Part shown: one piece after another, positions 8,838 through 17,312 of the stretch | How positions within the stretch are numbered: the first letter of the stretch is position 1 | Layout: the number at the start of each line of letters is the position of its first letter | Source: Oceanisphaera marina | Lineage (GTDB): Bacteria; Pseudomonadota; Gammaproteobacteria; Enterobacterales; Aeromonadaceae | NCBI RefSeq assembly: GCF_014643915.1 | Contig: NZ_BMKE01000016.1 | Location: 26,905-90,904 of the forward strand | Direction of reading: 5' to 3' | DNA length: 64,000 nt | The notes under the pieces: generated by a model | Seen by the model: the letters and a program-made list of their open reading frames with translations, nothing else | What the model was told of the DNA's origin: nothing | Database searches by the model: none | Position numbers and translations under genes: made by a program

Positions 8838-9648
8838 ATATGGTTTGTTTGAATCTTACGTAGTTGCATAAGAGATACACTTGAGTCACAAATCCTGGCT
8901 GGAGCTGCTGTAACAGTGTCACGCGCTTATCCTGTAATCCAAACATAGCGCTTTGGCCGCCTGGTGCTGGTCGTTCACTCGATGTTATATGACATCGTAA
9001 TAGATAAAACCTGTCTTCTGATAGCTGTTAGAGTCTGCTGACCTTTCGCGGTTAAATTTCGTTCGAGTTAAACGCGTTTTATCGCGGCGAGTGGGATGCA
9101 GCCTAGACATTCAAAGACACCACAAACTGCTGCAAAAATCATATCGAAAGGTCGACAGACCCTAATGTATTCCGCAATAAATAAAGGGTTATTTATGCTG
9201 GCTGGCGACAGGCAATATTTTATACCCGCTGACTCTGCTGTGATATAACATCACTGTCAGAAAAATAGGTGTACTATTTTTAAGGTTATAGGGGTAATAA
9301 GTGTTAATACCTGACAAAAACTGACGCCAAACATTGCTTAAAAAATAAAAAATGCATTGGTTATCTTATGGTGATGCCGTTATTTGTAATTCCGCAAATA
9401 TCCATCATTTAATTTAGGTTGTTGATTTTTATTGTATTTTTAATTTCTGTTGGCTGTTTTGTGTGCGCATGTCTTCTTGAGGGTGATGTTATTATTTAAA
9501 GGGGGAAGAGTTTTTGTGCATTTTACTACTTGATGTGATTATCAAGCTGGTCTAAAAGTGAAAGGGCAGAACGCGAGAGGTTGTTAATATTCTTTTTAAA
9601 TGCAAGGTTGTTAACCCAATGTTCAAATCGCAACATGAGGAAAGAAAA
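8838..9648. other. 811-bp AT-rich intergenic region
   Basis: No gene is supported here. Three short inverted repeats could be operators. They are CGATGT-N6-ACATCG (8980-8997), GTGAT-N5-ATCAC (9240-9254) and CTTGAT-N6-ATCAAG (9529-9546), the last about 100 bp before the BON-protein start. The region is clearly richer in A+T than the flanking genes. Confidence 0.5.
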
Positions 9649-10386
9649 ATGAAAAAGACTCAATTTTCATATTCGATGATGGCCGTTGTGTTGAGCTCTG
9701 CTTTGGCCAGTGGCGCTGCGCTCGCAGAGGATACCCTGTCTGACAAAGCCAGCATGATGTCGACCAAAGCCGAGAATGCGGCCGAACGTACGGGTGATAA
9801 ACTGGATCATGCTGCCGACAAGGCGGGTAATGCCGTTGAAAATACGGCTAACAAGGCGGGTAGCGCCGTTGAGAGCACAGTCGACAAGGCTGATAATCTG
9901 GCCGAACGCACTGCCGATAAAACCGGCGACTTTATGGGCGACAGTATTATTACCACTAAAGTCAAGGCACAATTGCTGGATAACGAGGCCATAGAAAGCG
10001 GAGATATCTCGGTTGAAACCAAAAGCGGCGTGGTGACCTTGTCCGGCTTTGTTGCCAGCCAGGAGCAAATTAAAGGTGCCATTGAGCTGGCAGGCAAAGT
10101 GGAAGGCGTTACCTCGGTTAGCGATAAACTCATCGTAAAAGGTGAAGAAGAGCAGTCGCTGCCAGAATATGCCGATGACGCCATCACCACCAGTGCGGTA
10201 AAAGCCAAGTTGCTGACCGATGGGGTTGTGCCTTCACTCGGTGTGTCGGTGGAAACACACAACGGTGTGGTACAGCTGACCGGTGAAGTGGAAACCCGGG
10301 AACAGGCCAGCCAGGCCGAGCAAATTGCCAAAAGCGTTGATGGCGTGCAAAGCGTGAAAAACGACCTTAAAATTAAACAGTCGTAA
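9649..10386 (+). CDS. Periplasmic BON-domain protein with five 11-residue repeats (OsmY-like)
   Basis: A 245-residue exported protein. A signal peptide ends at about ALA-ED (residue 26). Residues 40-94 are five tandem 11-residue amphipathic units (for example [11 protein letters not shown] and [11 protein letters not shown]). Two BON domains follow (about 95-165 and 170-245, with [18 protein letters not shown] and [10 protein letters not shown]). OsmY-type proteins are periplasmic stress proteins whose BON domains bind lipid or other proteins. The repeats resemble LEA-type 11-mers. The ATG at 9649 has an AGGAAAG ribosome binding site; the upstream in-frame ATG at 9619 would bury the signal peptide. 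DUF1328 gene ytjA follows, also typical of envelope-stress sets. Confidence 0.88.
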   Translation: MKKTQFSYSMMAVVLSSALASGAALAEDTLSDKASMMSTKAENAAERTGDKLDHAADKAGNAVENTANKAGSAVESTVDKADNLAERTADKTGDFMGDSIITTKVKAQLLDNEAIESGDISVETKSGVVTLSGFVASQEQIKGAIELAGKVEGVTSVSDKLIVKGEEEQSLPEYADDAITTSAVKAKLLTDGVVPSLGVSVETHNGVVQLTGEVETREQASQAEQIAKSVDGVQSVKNDLKIKQS

Positions 10387-10437
10387 TAAGAGATCATGTT
10401 CTAACATTGGATCGCTGAGCATTATTTTACTGAACAC

Positions 10438-10461
10438 TTGCTCCCGGAATCTCGGGAGCAA
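10438..10461 (+). terminator. Hairpin after the BON gene
   Basis: TTGCTCCCG and CGGGAGCAA form a perfect 9-bp stem with a 6-base loop. No T-tract follows, so this may be a processing or attenuating structure before ytjA. Confidence 0.45.
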
Positions 10462-10538
10462 CATCCAACAAAGTAGGACAGGTTTCGTCTGCTAAGATAA
10501 TGAATGATGCAATTTTCCATCAGGATAAGGAGCAGTAT

Positions 10539-10700
10539 ATGTTTCGTTGGGGCATTATATTTTTAGTCATCGCACTCATTGCCGGGGCCTTGGGCTTTGG
10601 GGGAATGGCAGGAACGGCTGCATGGGCGGCAAAACTGGTCTTTGTTGTGGGGATTATTTTGTTCATTATCAGTTTGATTACCGGGCGTCGAGCTCCTTGA
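10539..10700 (+). CDS. ytjA: DUF1328 small membrane protein YtjA
   Basis: A 53-residue protein with two hydrophobic helices, [20 protein letters not shown] and [16 protein letters not shown], ending in GRRAP. It is nearly identical in layout to E. coli YtjA. Function is unknown; homologues are stress-associated inner-membrane proteins. AAGGAG stands 8 bases before the ATG at 10539; an earlier in-frame ATG at 10500 lacks a site. Confidence 0.85.
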   Translation: MFRWGIIFLVIALIAGALGFGGMAGTAAWAAKLVFVVGIILFIISLITGRRAP

Positions 10701-10787
10701 CCCTGAATGTCGCTTTCACTTAAGGCCACCATTGTCTAACCAGTTTGCCATCTGGCTGTTAAGCTGGGTGCGTAACCTATTAGACAA

Positions 10788-11612
10788 GTGGTGACAGCTG
10801 AAGTGGCAATAATATCGACCAACAAACAATCCAATAGCGAGACTCGGTCTCGCTATTATCGTAATGGCCCCGACCATGGGGCAGGCGAGCACATTGACTT
10901 TGTCCATGTCAGACGTCGCTTCGACTTTTGCAGTATCGAAATAGGCCGCTGGGTCACCCGGGCTGAACGTGAACACGCGGCCGGGCTTTTTTATGATGCC
11001 CTGTGCGATTTAATGTTGATCCTGCAAGGTCCCGAACCGCTTATCTCGTTACGTGGGAGTTTGTCACTGCAATATGGCATTGGCGGTCGACCCGGGGTAT
11101 CAGCGCATTATAATCCTGCCAGTCGCAGTTTTTCGCTGGCCAAAAACGCCGGGCCTGGCAGTATTGCCCATGAGTGGTTTCATGCCTTTGATCACTACAT
11201 AGCCAGCAAAGCGATAATGGGTGCCAGCACGCGCACCTTTGCCTCGCGCGCCTGGCTCGATAATGCGCCACCGGTTGCCCACCCGATGAATACTCTGTTG
11301 TTCGACTGTTTCAGCACCATATTGCTGGATGCCAGTGGCCAACAGCCCAGCACGCTGTTCACCGCTTCAGCGGCGGCCGATCGACAACTCAATACCCTCT
11401 ATTACAGCCAGCCCGAAGAGATGTGTGCCCGCGCCTTTGAAGCGTTTGTGCAAGATGCCACCATCAAGAACGGCTTTCTGGTCAAGGGCACCAAGGCCAC
11501 CAAAGAGGCGGAGCTGGGGTTGTACCCCCAGGGCGAACAACGACTGCAGATAAATGCCGCCTTTGATCGCTACTTTCGTACCCTGGGCGCCGCACTGCAG
11601 CGCCAGGGCTAA
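10788..11612 (+). CDS. Putative zinc metallopeptidase-like protein (CLCA_X / LPD1 type)
   Basis: A 274-residue protein whose central segment SIAHEWFHAFDHYIA is a gluzincin-like HExxH-type motif (HEWFH). It resembles the LPD1 domain and the gammaproteobacterial CLCA_X family. A conserved-looking N-terminus (RYYRNGPDHG) precedes a region rich in short helices, and an acidic/aromatic tail (EEMCARAFEAFVQD) could supply the third metal ligand. No signal peptide is visible. Start is uncertain: GTG at 10788 or 10800, with no clear ribosome binding site and no ATG nearby. A perfect 11-bp inverted repeat lies inside codons 16-23. It ends 78 bp before cobQ. Activity is unproven. Confidence 0.6.
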   Translation: MVTAEVAIISTNKQSNSETRSRYYRNGPDHGAGEHIDFVHVRRRFDFCSIEIGRWVTRAEREHAAGLFYDALCDLMLILQGPEPLISLRGSLSLQYGIGGRPGVSAHYNPASRSFSLAKNAGPGSIAHEWFHAFDHYIASKAIMGASTRTFASRAWLDNAPPVAHPMNTLLFDCFSTILLDASGQQPSTLFTASAAADRQLNTLYYSQPEEMCARAFEAFVQDATIKNGFLVKGTKATKEAELGLYPQGEQRLQINAAFDRYFRTLGAALQRQG

Positions 11613-11690
11613 CCGCTTTCATTTTGTTGCGGCTGTGCTAGGGTGCTGCACCAGACTCCCTATTGCCCTGTGCAGTGCAAGGATATCTTC

Positions 11691-13241
11691 ATGAGCTCCT
11701 CATTTTTGCCACCATTGGCTGGCCAGGCCCGCACCTTGATGGTGCAGGGCACCGCATCCGATGCCGGCAAAACCACTCTGGTGGCCGGGCTATGCCGCCT
11801 GTTCGCCCGGCGTGGCGTCAAGGTGGCGCCATTCAAACCGCAAAACATGGCGCTGAACAGCGCCGTGACCATAGACGGCGGCGAGATCGGCCGTGCCCAG
11901 GCGTTGCAGGCGGCGGCGTGCTTTTTACCGGCCAGAATCGATTTTAATCCCATACTGCTCAAGCCCCAAAGCAACACCCAGGCGCAAGTCGTGGTGCAAG
12001 GGCGGGCCTTGTCGGTGATGGAGGCAAAAGACTTTTTTGGCCCCGAAGCCAAACAGTACAAGCAGCGGATGCTGACGGCGGTGCTGGACTCTTTTACGCG
12101 ACTGCGCAGCCAGCATCAGCTGATATTGATTGAAGGGGCGGGCAGCCCGGCGGAAATCAACCTGCGTGATAACGACATCGCCAACATGGGCTTTGCCGAA
12201 GCCGCCGACTGCCCGGTGATTCTGGTGGCCGACATCGACAAGGGCGGCGTGTTTGCCCAGTTGGTAGGCACTCTGATGCTGCTGAGCGAGTCTGAGCAGG
12301 CGCGCATCAAGGGCTTTGTCATCAACCGTTTTCGCGGCGACATCAGTTTGCTGAACAATGGCCTGAGCATGCTGGAAGAGATGACCGGCAAGCCGGTGCT
12401 GGGAGTGGTGCCCTACCTTGATAATCTGCAACTGGATGCCGAAGACGGTATCAGCGCGACCGCGACAATCAGTACAGAGCCACAGCCGCTCAAGGTATTG
12501 GTGCTGGTCACGCCGCGCATCAGCAACCATACCGATCTGGATCCGCTGCGCCTGCATCCACGGGTGGAATTGACCTGGGTTCACAGCAGTAGCGATGCCA
12601 CAGCCTGCCCGGCGGCCGATCTGATTATCTTGCCCGGCAGCAAGGCGGTGCGTGACGATTTGGCCCATTTGCGCCAACAGGGGTGGCATCACGCGCTGGA
12701 TAAACATCTGCGTTATGGCGGCAAGCTGCTCGGCATTTGTGGTGGTTATCAAATGTTGGGGCAATGTATTAGCGATCCCACCGGCATAGAGGGCACAGCC
12801 GGTAACAGTCAGGGGTTAGGCTATCTGCCGATGATCACCGAGTTGCAAGGCGAAAAGCAACTGCGTAATGTGAGCGGCACCTTGGTGCTTAACGGCAGCC
12901 AGTGCGACATTAATGGCTACGAAATTCACTGCGGTCAGAGCAGAATGTTAGACGGGAGCGAACCGCCGTTACGGCTGTTTCCCCTTGATGCTCATCACGA
13001 GCCAGGCGACATGGGCAGGGCCGACGGAATGCTGTCGGACGACGGGCAGATATTAGGTACCTATCTGCATGGACTGTTTGATGGTGTGGATGCCTGTAAC
13101 CAGTTACTGGCCTGGGCGGGTTTACCCCATAGCCAGCAGGCGCAAGATTTACATGCCATTCGCGAAGCCAACCTTGACCGACTGGCCGACACCTTAGAGC
13201 AACATCTCGACTTAGCATTACTTCAACACTGCATTCAATAA
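11691..13241 (+). CDS. cobQ: Cobyric acid synthase CobQ
   Basis: A 516-residue cytosolic glutamine-dependent amidase that amidates adenosylcobyrinic acid a,c-diamide four times to give cobyric acid. The N-terminal dethiobiotin-synthetase-like ATPase has its P-loop at [10 protein letters not shown] (20-29). The C-terminal class I glutaminase has its nucleophile C350 in GICGGYQ and H460 in GTYLHGLFD. Length matches the family. The ATG at 11691 has AAGGA 7 bases upstream, and the in-frame extension to 11643 is not conserved. The adenosyltransferase gene follows after 8 bp. No other corrin-ring genes and no cobalamin riboswitch are in the window, suggesting salvage or dispersed genes. Confidence 0.95.
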   Translation: MSSSFLPPLAGQARTLMVQGTASDAGKTTLVAGLCRLFARRGVKVAPFKPQNMALNSAVTIDGGEIGRAQALQAAACFLPARIDFNPILLKPQSNTQAQVVVQGRALSVMEAKDFFGPEAKQYKQRMLTAVLDSFTRLRSQHQLILIEGAGSPAEINLRDNDIANMGFAEAADCPVILVADIDKGGVFAQLVGTLMLLSESEQARIKGFVINRFRGDISLLNNGLSMLEEMTGKPVLGVVPYLDNLQLDAEDGISATATISTEPQPLKVLVLVTPRISNHTDLDPLRLHPRVELTWVHSSSDATACPAADLIILPGSKAVRDDLAHLRQQGWHHALDKHLRYGGKLLGICGGYQMLGQCISDPTGIEGTAGNSQGLGYLPMITELQGEKQLRNVSGTLVLNGSQCDINGYEIHCGQSRMLDGSEPPLRLFPLDAHHEPGDMGRADGMLSDDGQILGTYLHGLFDGVDACNQLLAWAGLPHSQQAQDLHAIREANLDRLADTLEQHLDLALLQHCIQ

Positions 13242-13249
13242 GGAACCCC

Positions 13250-13873
13250 ATGAGCGAAGCCAATGACAATAACCGCGATCAGGTAAAAGCCGAGCGCCAT
13301 CAGCAACGCCAGCAAAAAGTAAAAGAAGCCGTGGATGCCAAGGTAGCCAGCGCTCAGGATGAGCGAGGCGTACTCATGGTGATCACCGGCAACGGCAAGG
13401 GCAAAAGCACCGCCGGTTTTGGCACCCTTACCCGCGCCGTTGGGCACGGCAAGAGTGCGGCAGCAGTGCAGTTTATCAAGGGCGGTTGGGAATGCGGTGA
13501 GCGCAATCTGTTGCAAAAAGTGGGTGTGCCCTTTGTGGTAATGAACACAGGGTTTACCTGGGAAACCCAAAACCGCGAGCAAGACATCATCGCCTGCGAG
13601 AAGACCTGGCTACCGGCCGAAAAAATGCTGGCCGACCCCAGCATCGACATCGTATTGCTGGATGAGCTGACCTACATGGTGGCCTATCATTATCTGGATC
13701 TGGATCGGGTACTGACGGCGCTAAAAAATCGCCCGCCACATCAGCATGTCATTATTACCGGCCGCGGCTGTCATCGCAGCATTATCGAACTGGCCGACAC
13801 CGTCAGTGAAATTCAATCGGTAAAACACGCCTTTGAAGCCGGCGTAAAAGCCCAGCCAGGATTTGATTATTAA
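13250..13873 (+). CDS. cobO: Cob(I)yrinic acid a,c-diamide adenosyltransferase (CobO/BtuR type)
   Basis: A 207-residue cytosolic enzyme that transfers the 5'-deoxyadenosyl group of ATP to Co(I) corrinoids. The unusual P-loop VITGNGKGKST (about 44-54), the VQFIKGGWECGE segment, DIVLLDELTYM and the C-terminal VKHAFEAGVKAQPGFDY tail are all family hallmarks. The charged N-terminal 40 residues are typical. It lies 8 bp after cobQ and is clearly cotranscribed with it. Confidence 0.95.
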   Translation: MSEANDNNRDQVKAERHQQRQQKVKEAVDAKVASAQDERGVLMVITGNGKGKSTAGFGTLTRAVGHGKSAAAVQFIKGGWECGERNLLQKVGVPFVVMNTGFTWETQNREQDIIACEKTWLPAEKMLADPSIDIVLLDELTYMVAYHYLDLDRVLTALKNRPPHQHVIITGRGCHRSIIELADTVSEIQSVKHAFEAGVKAQPGFDY

Positions 13874-13899
13874 GTCGGGTTTTGATGATTGAGGCAAGT

Positions 13900-14979
13900 T
13901 CAGCGTTCAGGCAATACCGGCTCCGGTTTTAGGAAGGGGGCCGGATCAACCGGGCCGCCCGCGTAAATGCCAAAGTGAAGATGGGGTGGGGTGGTTTTGG
14001 CATTACCTGTGTTACCGACGTATCCAATAATATCTCCTGCGTTCACCCTACTGCCGGATTCAATTGCGAATGAATCCAGGTGAGCGTAGTAATAGCGGGC
14101 TTCGCCAATGCCCAGTATACTGCCCGATAGCCACACATGATTGCCGCCAATGCCTCCGGTACCGGTTTTGGCATGGCCATTAATGACGGCTCTCACCGGT
14201 GTACCTTTTTTAGCAAATATATCCACGCCGTGATGCTCTCGGGCACCCCCATCTCGAGGCGCGCCAAAGCGGCCGCCTATATCGTGCTGCGATGCACCTG
14301 CTACCGGAAACGGCAATGAGCCGCCTTTGGCAATGGCCAGAGAATACGCTGCGCTGGCAAACAGCTCCGGTTGCAGCACCATACGATAATCGCCCGTTTG
14401 CGATATTGTTCTGTGGCTGATTGCGCCACCTGCGTCCAGCTCGGTCAAGGTTGTCCAACCTGGATCACCAGTTATGCGCTGCTCCAGGCTTGCGTAAAAG
14501 CGACTGTCTGCGGCATCCAGACGAGATAGCTGCCATTTCAGCTTTTCTCCCCGTTCAAGCGTGACTTGGTATACATGTGCTTCAACCTGATTATCTGCAA
14601 AAACCTCATCGGTGCGATATTGAGCATCTATGCGTACAGGCTGCTTGCCCGCCCGCTTAACGGCGCCAATCCATTTTTTCCCCAGCGGGCTGTCTGCCAG
14701 CCCCGCCAGACGCAAACGCCAGATAAACACCTCTCTTGGTGACCAGCCCAGCAAATCAAAGGCAAGATAACGAACGGCATGCTTACTGCTCTGGGCGGCG
14801 TTTTGTCGCAGATCATCACGAACAGCAAGCACAACCATCAGCGCAATCAACAGGCCAAATAGTAGCCAGGGACGCAGAGTACGCTTGCTTGGTGTCCCTG
14901 CAGATTGATCTGCGCTGACCGTATCAAGATCAGATATGGGGGGGTGTTGGTTATTGGGTTGTTTGAATGAATCGCTCAT
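13900..14979 (-). CDS. Membrane-anchored M23 metallopeptidase (LytM-like)
   Basis: About 359 residues: a short cytosolic N-terminus, one membrane helix (WLLFGLLIALMVVLAV), a periplasmic region with a beta-rich middle domain, and a C-terminal peptidase M23 domain. The zinc and catalytic motifs are intact: EHHGVDIF, the second His in RYYYAHLDS, and HLHFGIY. Such enzymes cut peptidoglycan cross-links or act as divisome activators. The ATG at 14979 is preferred over the GTG at 14991, whose ribosome binding site would be too close. It is convergent with cobO, 26 bp away. Confidence 0.88.
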   Translation of the reverse strand: MSDSFKQPNNQHPPISDLDTVSADQSAGTPSKRTLRPWLLFGLLIALMVVLAVRDDLRQNAAQSSKHAVRYLAFDLLGWSPREVFIWRLRLAGLADSPLGKKWIGAVKRAGKQPVRIDAQYRTDEVFADNQVEAHVYQVTLERGEKLKWQLSRLDAADSRFYASLEQRITGDPGWTTLTELDAGGAISHRTISQTGDYRMVLQPELFASAAYSLAIAKGGSLPFPVAGASQHDIGGRFGAPRDGGAREHHGVDIFAKKGTPVRAVINGHAKTGTGGIGGNHVWLSGSILGIGEARYYYAHLDSFAIESGSRVNAGDIIGYVGNTGNAKTTPPHLHFGIYAGGPVDPAPFLKPEPVLPER

Positions 14980-15086
14980 ATCAACATTCACCCTCTTGCC
15001 GTTATCGGCCGTTGGTTATTACGAAGTTTACAATGAAACCGGTTTACCGGAGCAGTATTTACAATGGGTGACTGTGGGGCGGGCTG

Positions 15087-15245
15087 ATGGGCATGGCGTT
15101 CAACACGGCGGCGTTCGGCTTTAGTGAGTTGCTGGACACCCTGGCATCCTACTTTGAGGTTCATATCTTTGAACATGACTACAAGAAAATCTTCCTCTGG
15201 GACAAAGCCCCAGGTAATGCCATCTTCACCTGCGTGAAGGTATAA
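15087..15245 (+). CDS. Possible small ORF or gene remnant, unknown
   Basis: A 52-residue frame beginning MGMAFNTAAFGFSELL and ending NAIFTCVKV, with an in-frame stop just upstream at 15069. I do not recognise it. The composition looks protein-like, but there is no convincing ribosome binding site. It sits in a 430-bp stretch (14980-15409) that otherwise holds nothing I can identify, next to two broken genes, so a degraded gene 3' end is equally likely. Confidence 0.25.
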   Translation: MGMAFNTAAFGFSELLDTLASYFEVHIFEHDYKKIFLWDKAPGNAIFTCVKV

Positions 15246-15409
15246 TATTATGCCCGTAAGAATATGATTGATTTTAAAATTGTGTAATAAAGACAACAGA
15301 TTCAGTTAATACGATGCGGCACTGGCCACCTTTGCCGAGTAATGGTTGGCTGCAATGCGCTAGGCACGGCTGCAGCCAAATTTTAATTTTTAAAGTGATA
15401 CTCTATAAG

Positions 15410-15853
15410 TTAGAACCAAGGCTTGCTACCTACAATATAAGTTTGTTCAAATTCTTCATCTGATTTAACTAGATAAAGAATAAACTCTACGAATGCGATT
15501 ATACCAATCACTATTGATGGAAGCCCAAGCAATATAAACCCAAGTAAAAATACCAGCAGCATAATTACACCTTGTTTGGTGTAGCCCAAGTAAAATTTAT
15601 GAGCGCCGAAAGCACCAAGGAAGAAAGCAAACAACGCAGCGGCTATCTTTTTTGAAGCTCCGTTTGAAGCTGATTACTCTACATAAATAGCTTCTGCATT
15701 GCCGCCGTTAGCAGAGAAATCAATCTTATTGCCTGCTTTAGGTAATGCAGCTCCCTTCCATTCATTTATTGCAAAAGCATATCTATTGCCGTCATCTCCT
15801 GAAATAACACCAGCACGACTTTCTTCATTAAAATCAAGAACTTTACCTTTCAT
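15410..15853 (-). pseudogene. OB-fold/TM2-domain membrane protein, split by an in-frame TAA
   Basis: One frame on the minus strand encodes two joined parts. Residues 1-59 (MKGKVLDFNEESRAGVISGD to AEAIYVE; 15674-15853, good GGAG site) form a cold-shock-like beta domain. After a TAA at 15674-15676 the same frame continues through a linker (SASNGASKK) into a TM2 domain (LFAFFLGAFGAHKFYLGYTKQ) and a second hydrophobic segment to 15410. Full-length family members carry both parts in one protein of about 140-150 residues, the length here if the stop were sense. The TM2 half has no ATG of its own; only a TTG at 15634 is possible. Either a recent nonsense mutation or two separately translated halves. 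Confidence 0.75.
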
Positions 15854-16335
15854 TTTACTGCTCCATTGTTGATTGATTGTCTAACATTTTAATACTGCGT
15901 ATGTGCGTTTTTACTCATCATGTCAGTGGCTTATCTGTTCATTTTTGCAGCCTGCAGCTGCACTTAAAATTGAATTCAAATGAATCTTTTGCATTATAAG
16001 CAATGTGGGTTGCAAAATGGAAGGTGATTAACGGTATCCACAGCGATGTTTACAGGCGACTCGATCTTAGGGGAAGGCAGCGCAGATGACCCACCATGAA
16101 ATGACAAGGATGTCATTTCTGAGCCCTCAGGGATGAGTTTATGGCGTGTCGTGGGCGGCGGCTGTGCTGCCTAGGATGTATACAACCGCACTGCGGCTTC
16201 TTTATGCCTTTAGAAAGCACAGCAAGCCCACATTACAAAACCGTAATCCGTCGGCAATGAGTTTGACGGGGTAGGGCTGGCATCATGACTCCACTTGGCA
16301 CTTAGCCGAACTGCTTATAACCATTGGAGAATTTT
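15854..16335. other. 482-bp intergenic region with a 9-bp inverted repeat
   Basis: No gene is supported. GAAATGACA (16098-16106) and TGTCATTTC (16111-16119) form a perfect 9-bp stem with a 4-base loop. It resembles dispersed repeats seen between genes in related genera, though only one copy occurs in this window. Confidence 0.4.
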
Positions 16336-16848
16336 ATGATCACTACCGCTCGCCGTTCACTGCTTGCCCTGGCCCTGTGTGTCGCACCGGCCTTTGCTGC
16401 CCCTGCGTTAACTACCGACAGTGGTGTTGCCCAACGCGCCGATGTGTCGCTAGCGCTGGCCAATCAACTGCTGGATGCCACCCTGGCGGCTTGCCATGCC
16501 GACGGGCGAACTGCTGTAGCGGCCGTGGTAGACAGAGGCGGTAACCTGGTGGCCCTGCAGCGTGATGACAATATCGGACCGCACAATACGGTTGCCGCCC
16601 AGCGCAAGGCCTTTACCTCGCTGTCGACCAAAACCACCTCGCGGGAACTGTCCAACATCGCGCGTAATAACCCGGAGTCAGAAAACCTCAATACCCTGGA
16701 TGAGCTGTTGCTGCTGGGCGGCGGTGTGCCGTTAAAAGTGGGTGATCAGGTGATTGGTGCCATCGGCGTGGCCGGTGCCGGTGGTGCGGCCATCGACGAA
16801 GGCTGTGCCCTGCAGGCCATCGACAGCGTGCTGCCGAAAGCCCTGTAA
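16336..16848 (+). CDS. GlcG/HbpS-family periplasmic protein
   Basis: A 170-residue protein with a signal peptide (RRSLLALALCVAPAFA-AP) and one GlcG/HbpS domain (HADGRTAVAAVVDRGGNLVALQRDD, then FTSLSTKTTS and LLLLGGGVPLKVGDQVIGAIGVAG, split here for length). HbpS homologues bind haem or cobalamin as extracytoplasmic sensors or redox-stress proteins; GlcG itself has no firm function. The ATG at 16336 has TGGAGA five bases upstream. No operon partner: the next sequence is a broken GGDEF gene. Confidence 0.82.
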   Translation: MITTARRSLLALALCVAPAFAAPALTTDSGVAQRADVSLALANQLLDATLAACHADGRTAVAAVVDRGGNLVALQRDDNIGPHNTVAAQRKAFTSLSTKTTSRELSNIARNNPESENLNTLDELLLLGGGVPLKVGDQVIGAIGVAGAGGAAIDEGCALQAIDSVLPKAL

Positions 16849-16907
16849 GTTCGCACTAACATCCAGATAACCAACCGGCGTTGTTTTGAGCGACAACTAT
16901 AATTCCA

Positions 16908-17267
16908 GTCGCGACGGGCGCAGCGTGAGCACAGCCCACTCGCTCTGATCATGACCGGCAGTGATTTCTTCAAGAGATTCAATGATGAATATGGCCATCA
17001 GGCTGCCGATGAATGCCTGCATCGGGTGGTGCAGGCCCAACGATTGTTTCAGGCGGTAAGGACTCTGCAGATCCTAATGTACAGGCCGATTACGGTATGG
17101 TAACCATCAGCCTTGGGGTGGCTTCGAGAATCCCTTTCCACCAAAATTGTATCGAATCATTGGTAAGCAGTGCCGAGCAGGTCCTGTATGCAGCCAAGAA
17201 CCGTGGCCGGGATCAGTTTTGCTCGGCCGCGGATGATGTCAATGTCATGGCCGACGGCACCGTCTGA
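16908..17267 (+). pseudogene. GGDEF-domain (diguanylate cyclase) remnant
   Basis: Translating all frames recovers pieces of a GGDEF domain in order. RDGRS near 16912 comes first, then, after a frame change, LIMTGSDFFKRFNDEYGHQA (from about 16948), matching the conserved LIMIDVDHFKxxND-YGH segment. After another frame change come YGMVTISLGVASRIP and SAEQVLYAAKNRGRDQF (17085-17230). The stretch that should hold the GG[DE]EF active site is missing. There is no start codon and there are at least two frameshifts, so no functional cyclase can be made. Confidence 0.8.
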
Positions 17268-17282
17268 TCTTTCCGGCTTGGC

Positions 17283-17312
17283 AAATCCCGCCCGAGAGGG
17301 CGGGATTTTTCT
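17283..17312. terminator. Bidirectional terminator between the GGDEF remnant and the NhaC gene
   Basis: AAATCCCGCCC and GGGCGGGATTT form an 11-bp stem with a GAGA loop, with T-rich flanks on both strands. It abuts the stop codon of the minus-strand antiporter gene. Confidence 0.85.

Noticed and set aside
9766-9930. CRISPR-like or minisatellite array
   Set aside because: The 33-bp periodicity is coding (11-residue repeats), the copies are diverged, and there are no spacers.
13241-13250. Possible cobalamin riboswitch for cobQ-cobO
   Set aside because: Neither the short gap before cobQ nor the 8-bp gap before cobO holds a B12-box-like sequence.
14988-15296. 102-residue minus-strand frame in the M23/TM2 gap
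   Set aside because: Overlaps the start of the peptidase gene, has no ribosome binding site, resembles no family and has unbalanced composition; probably chance.
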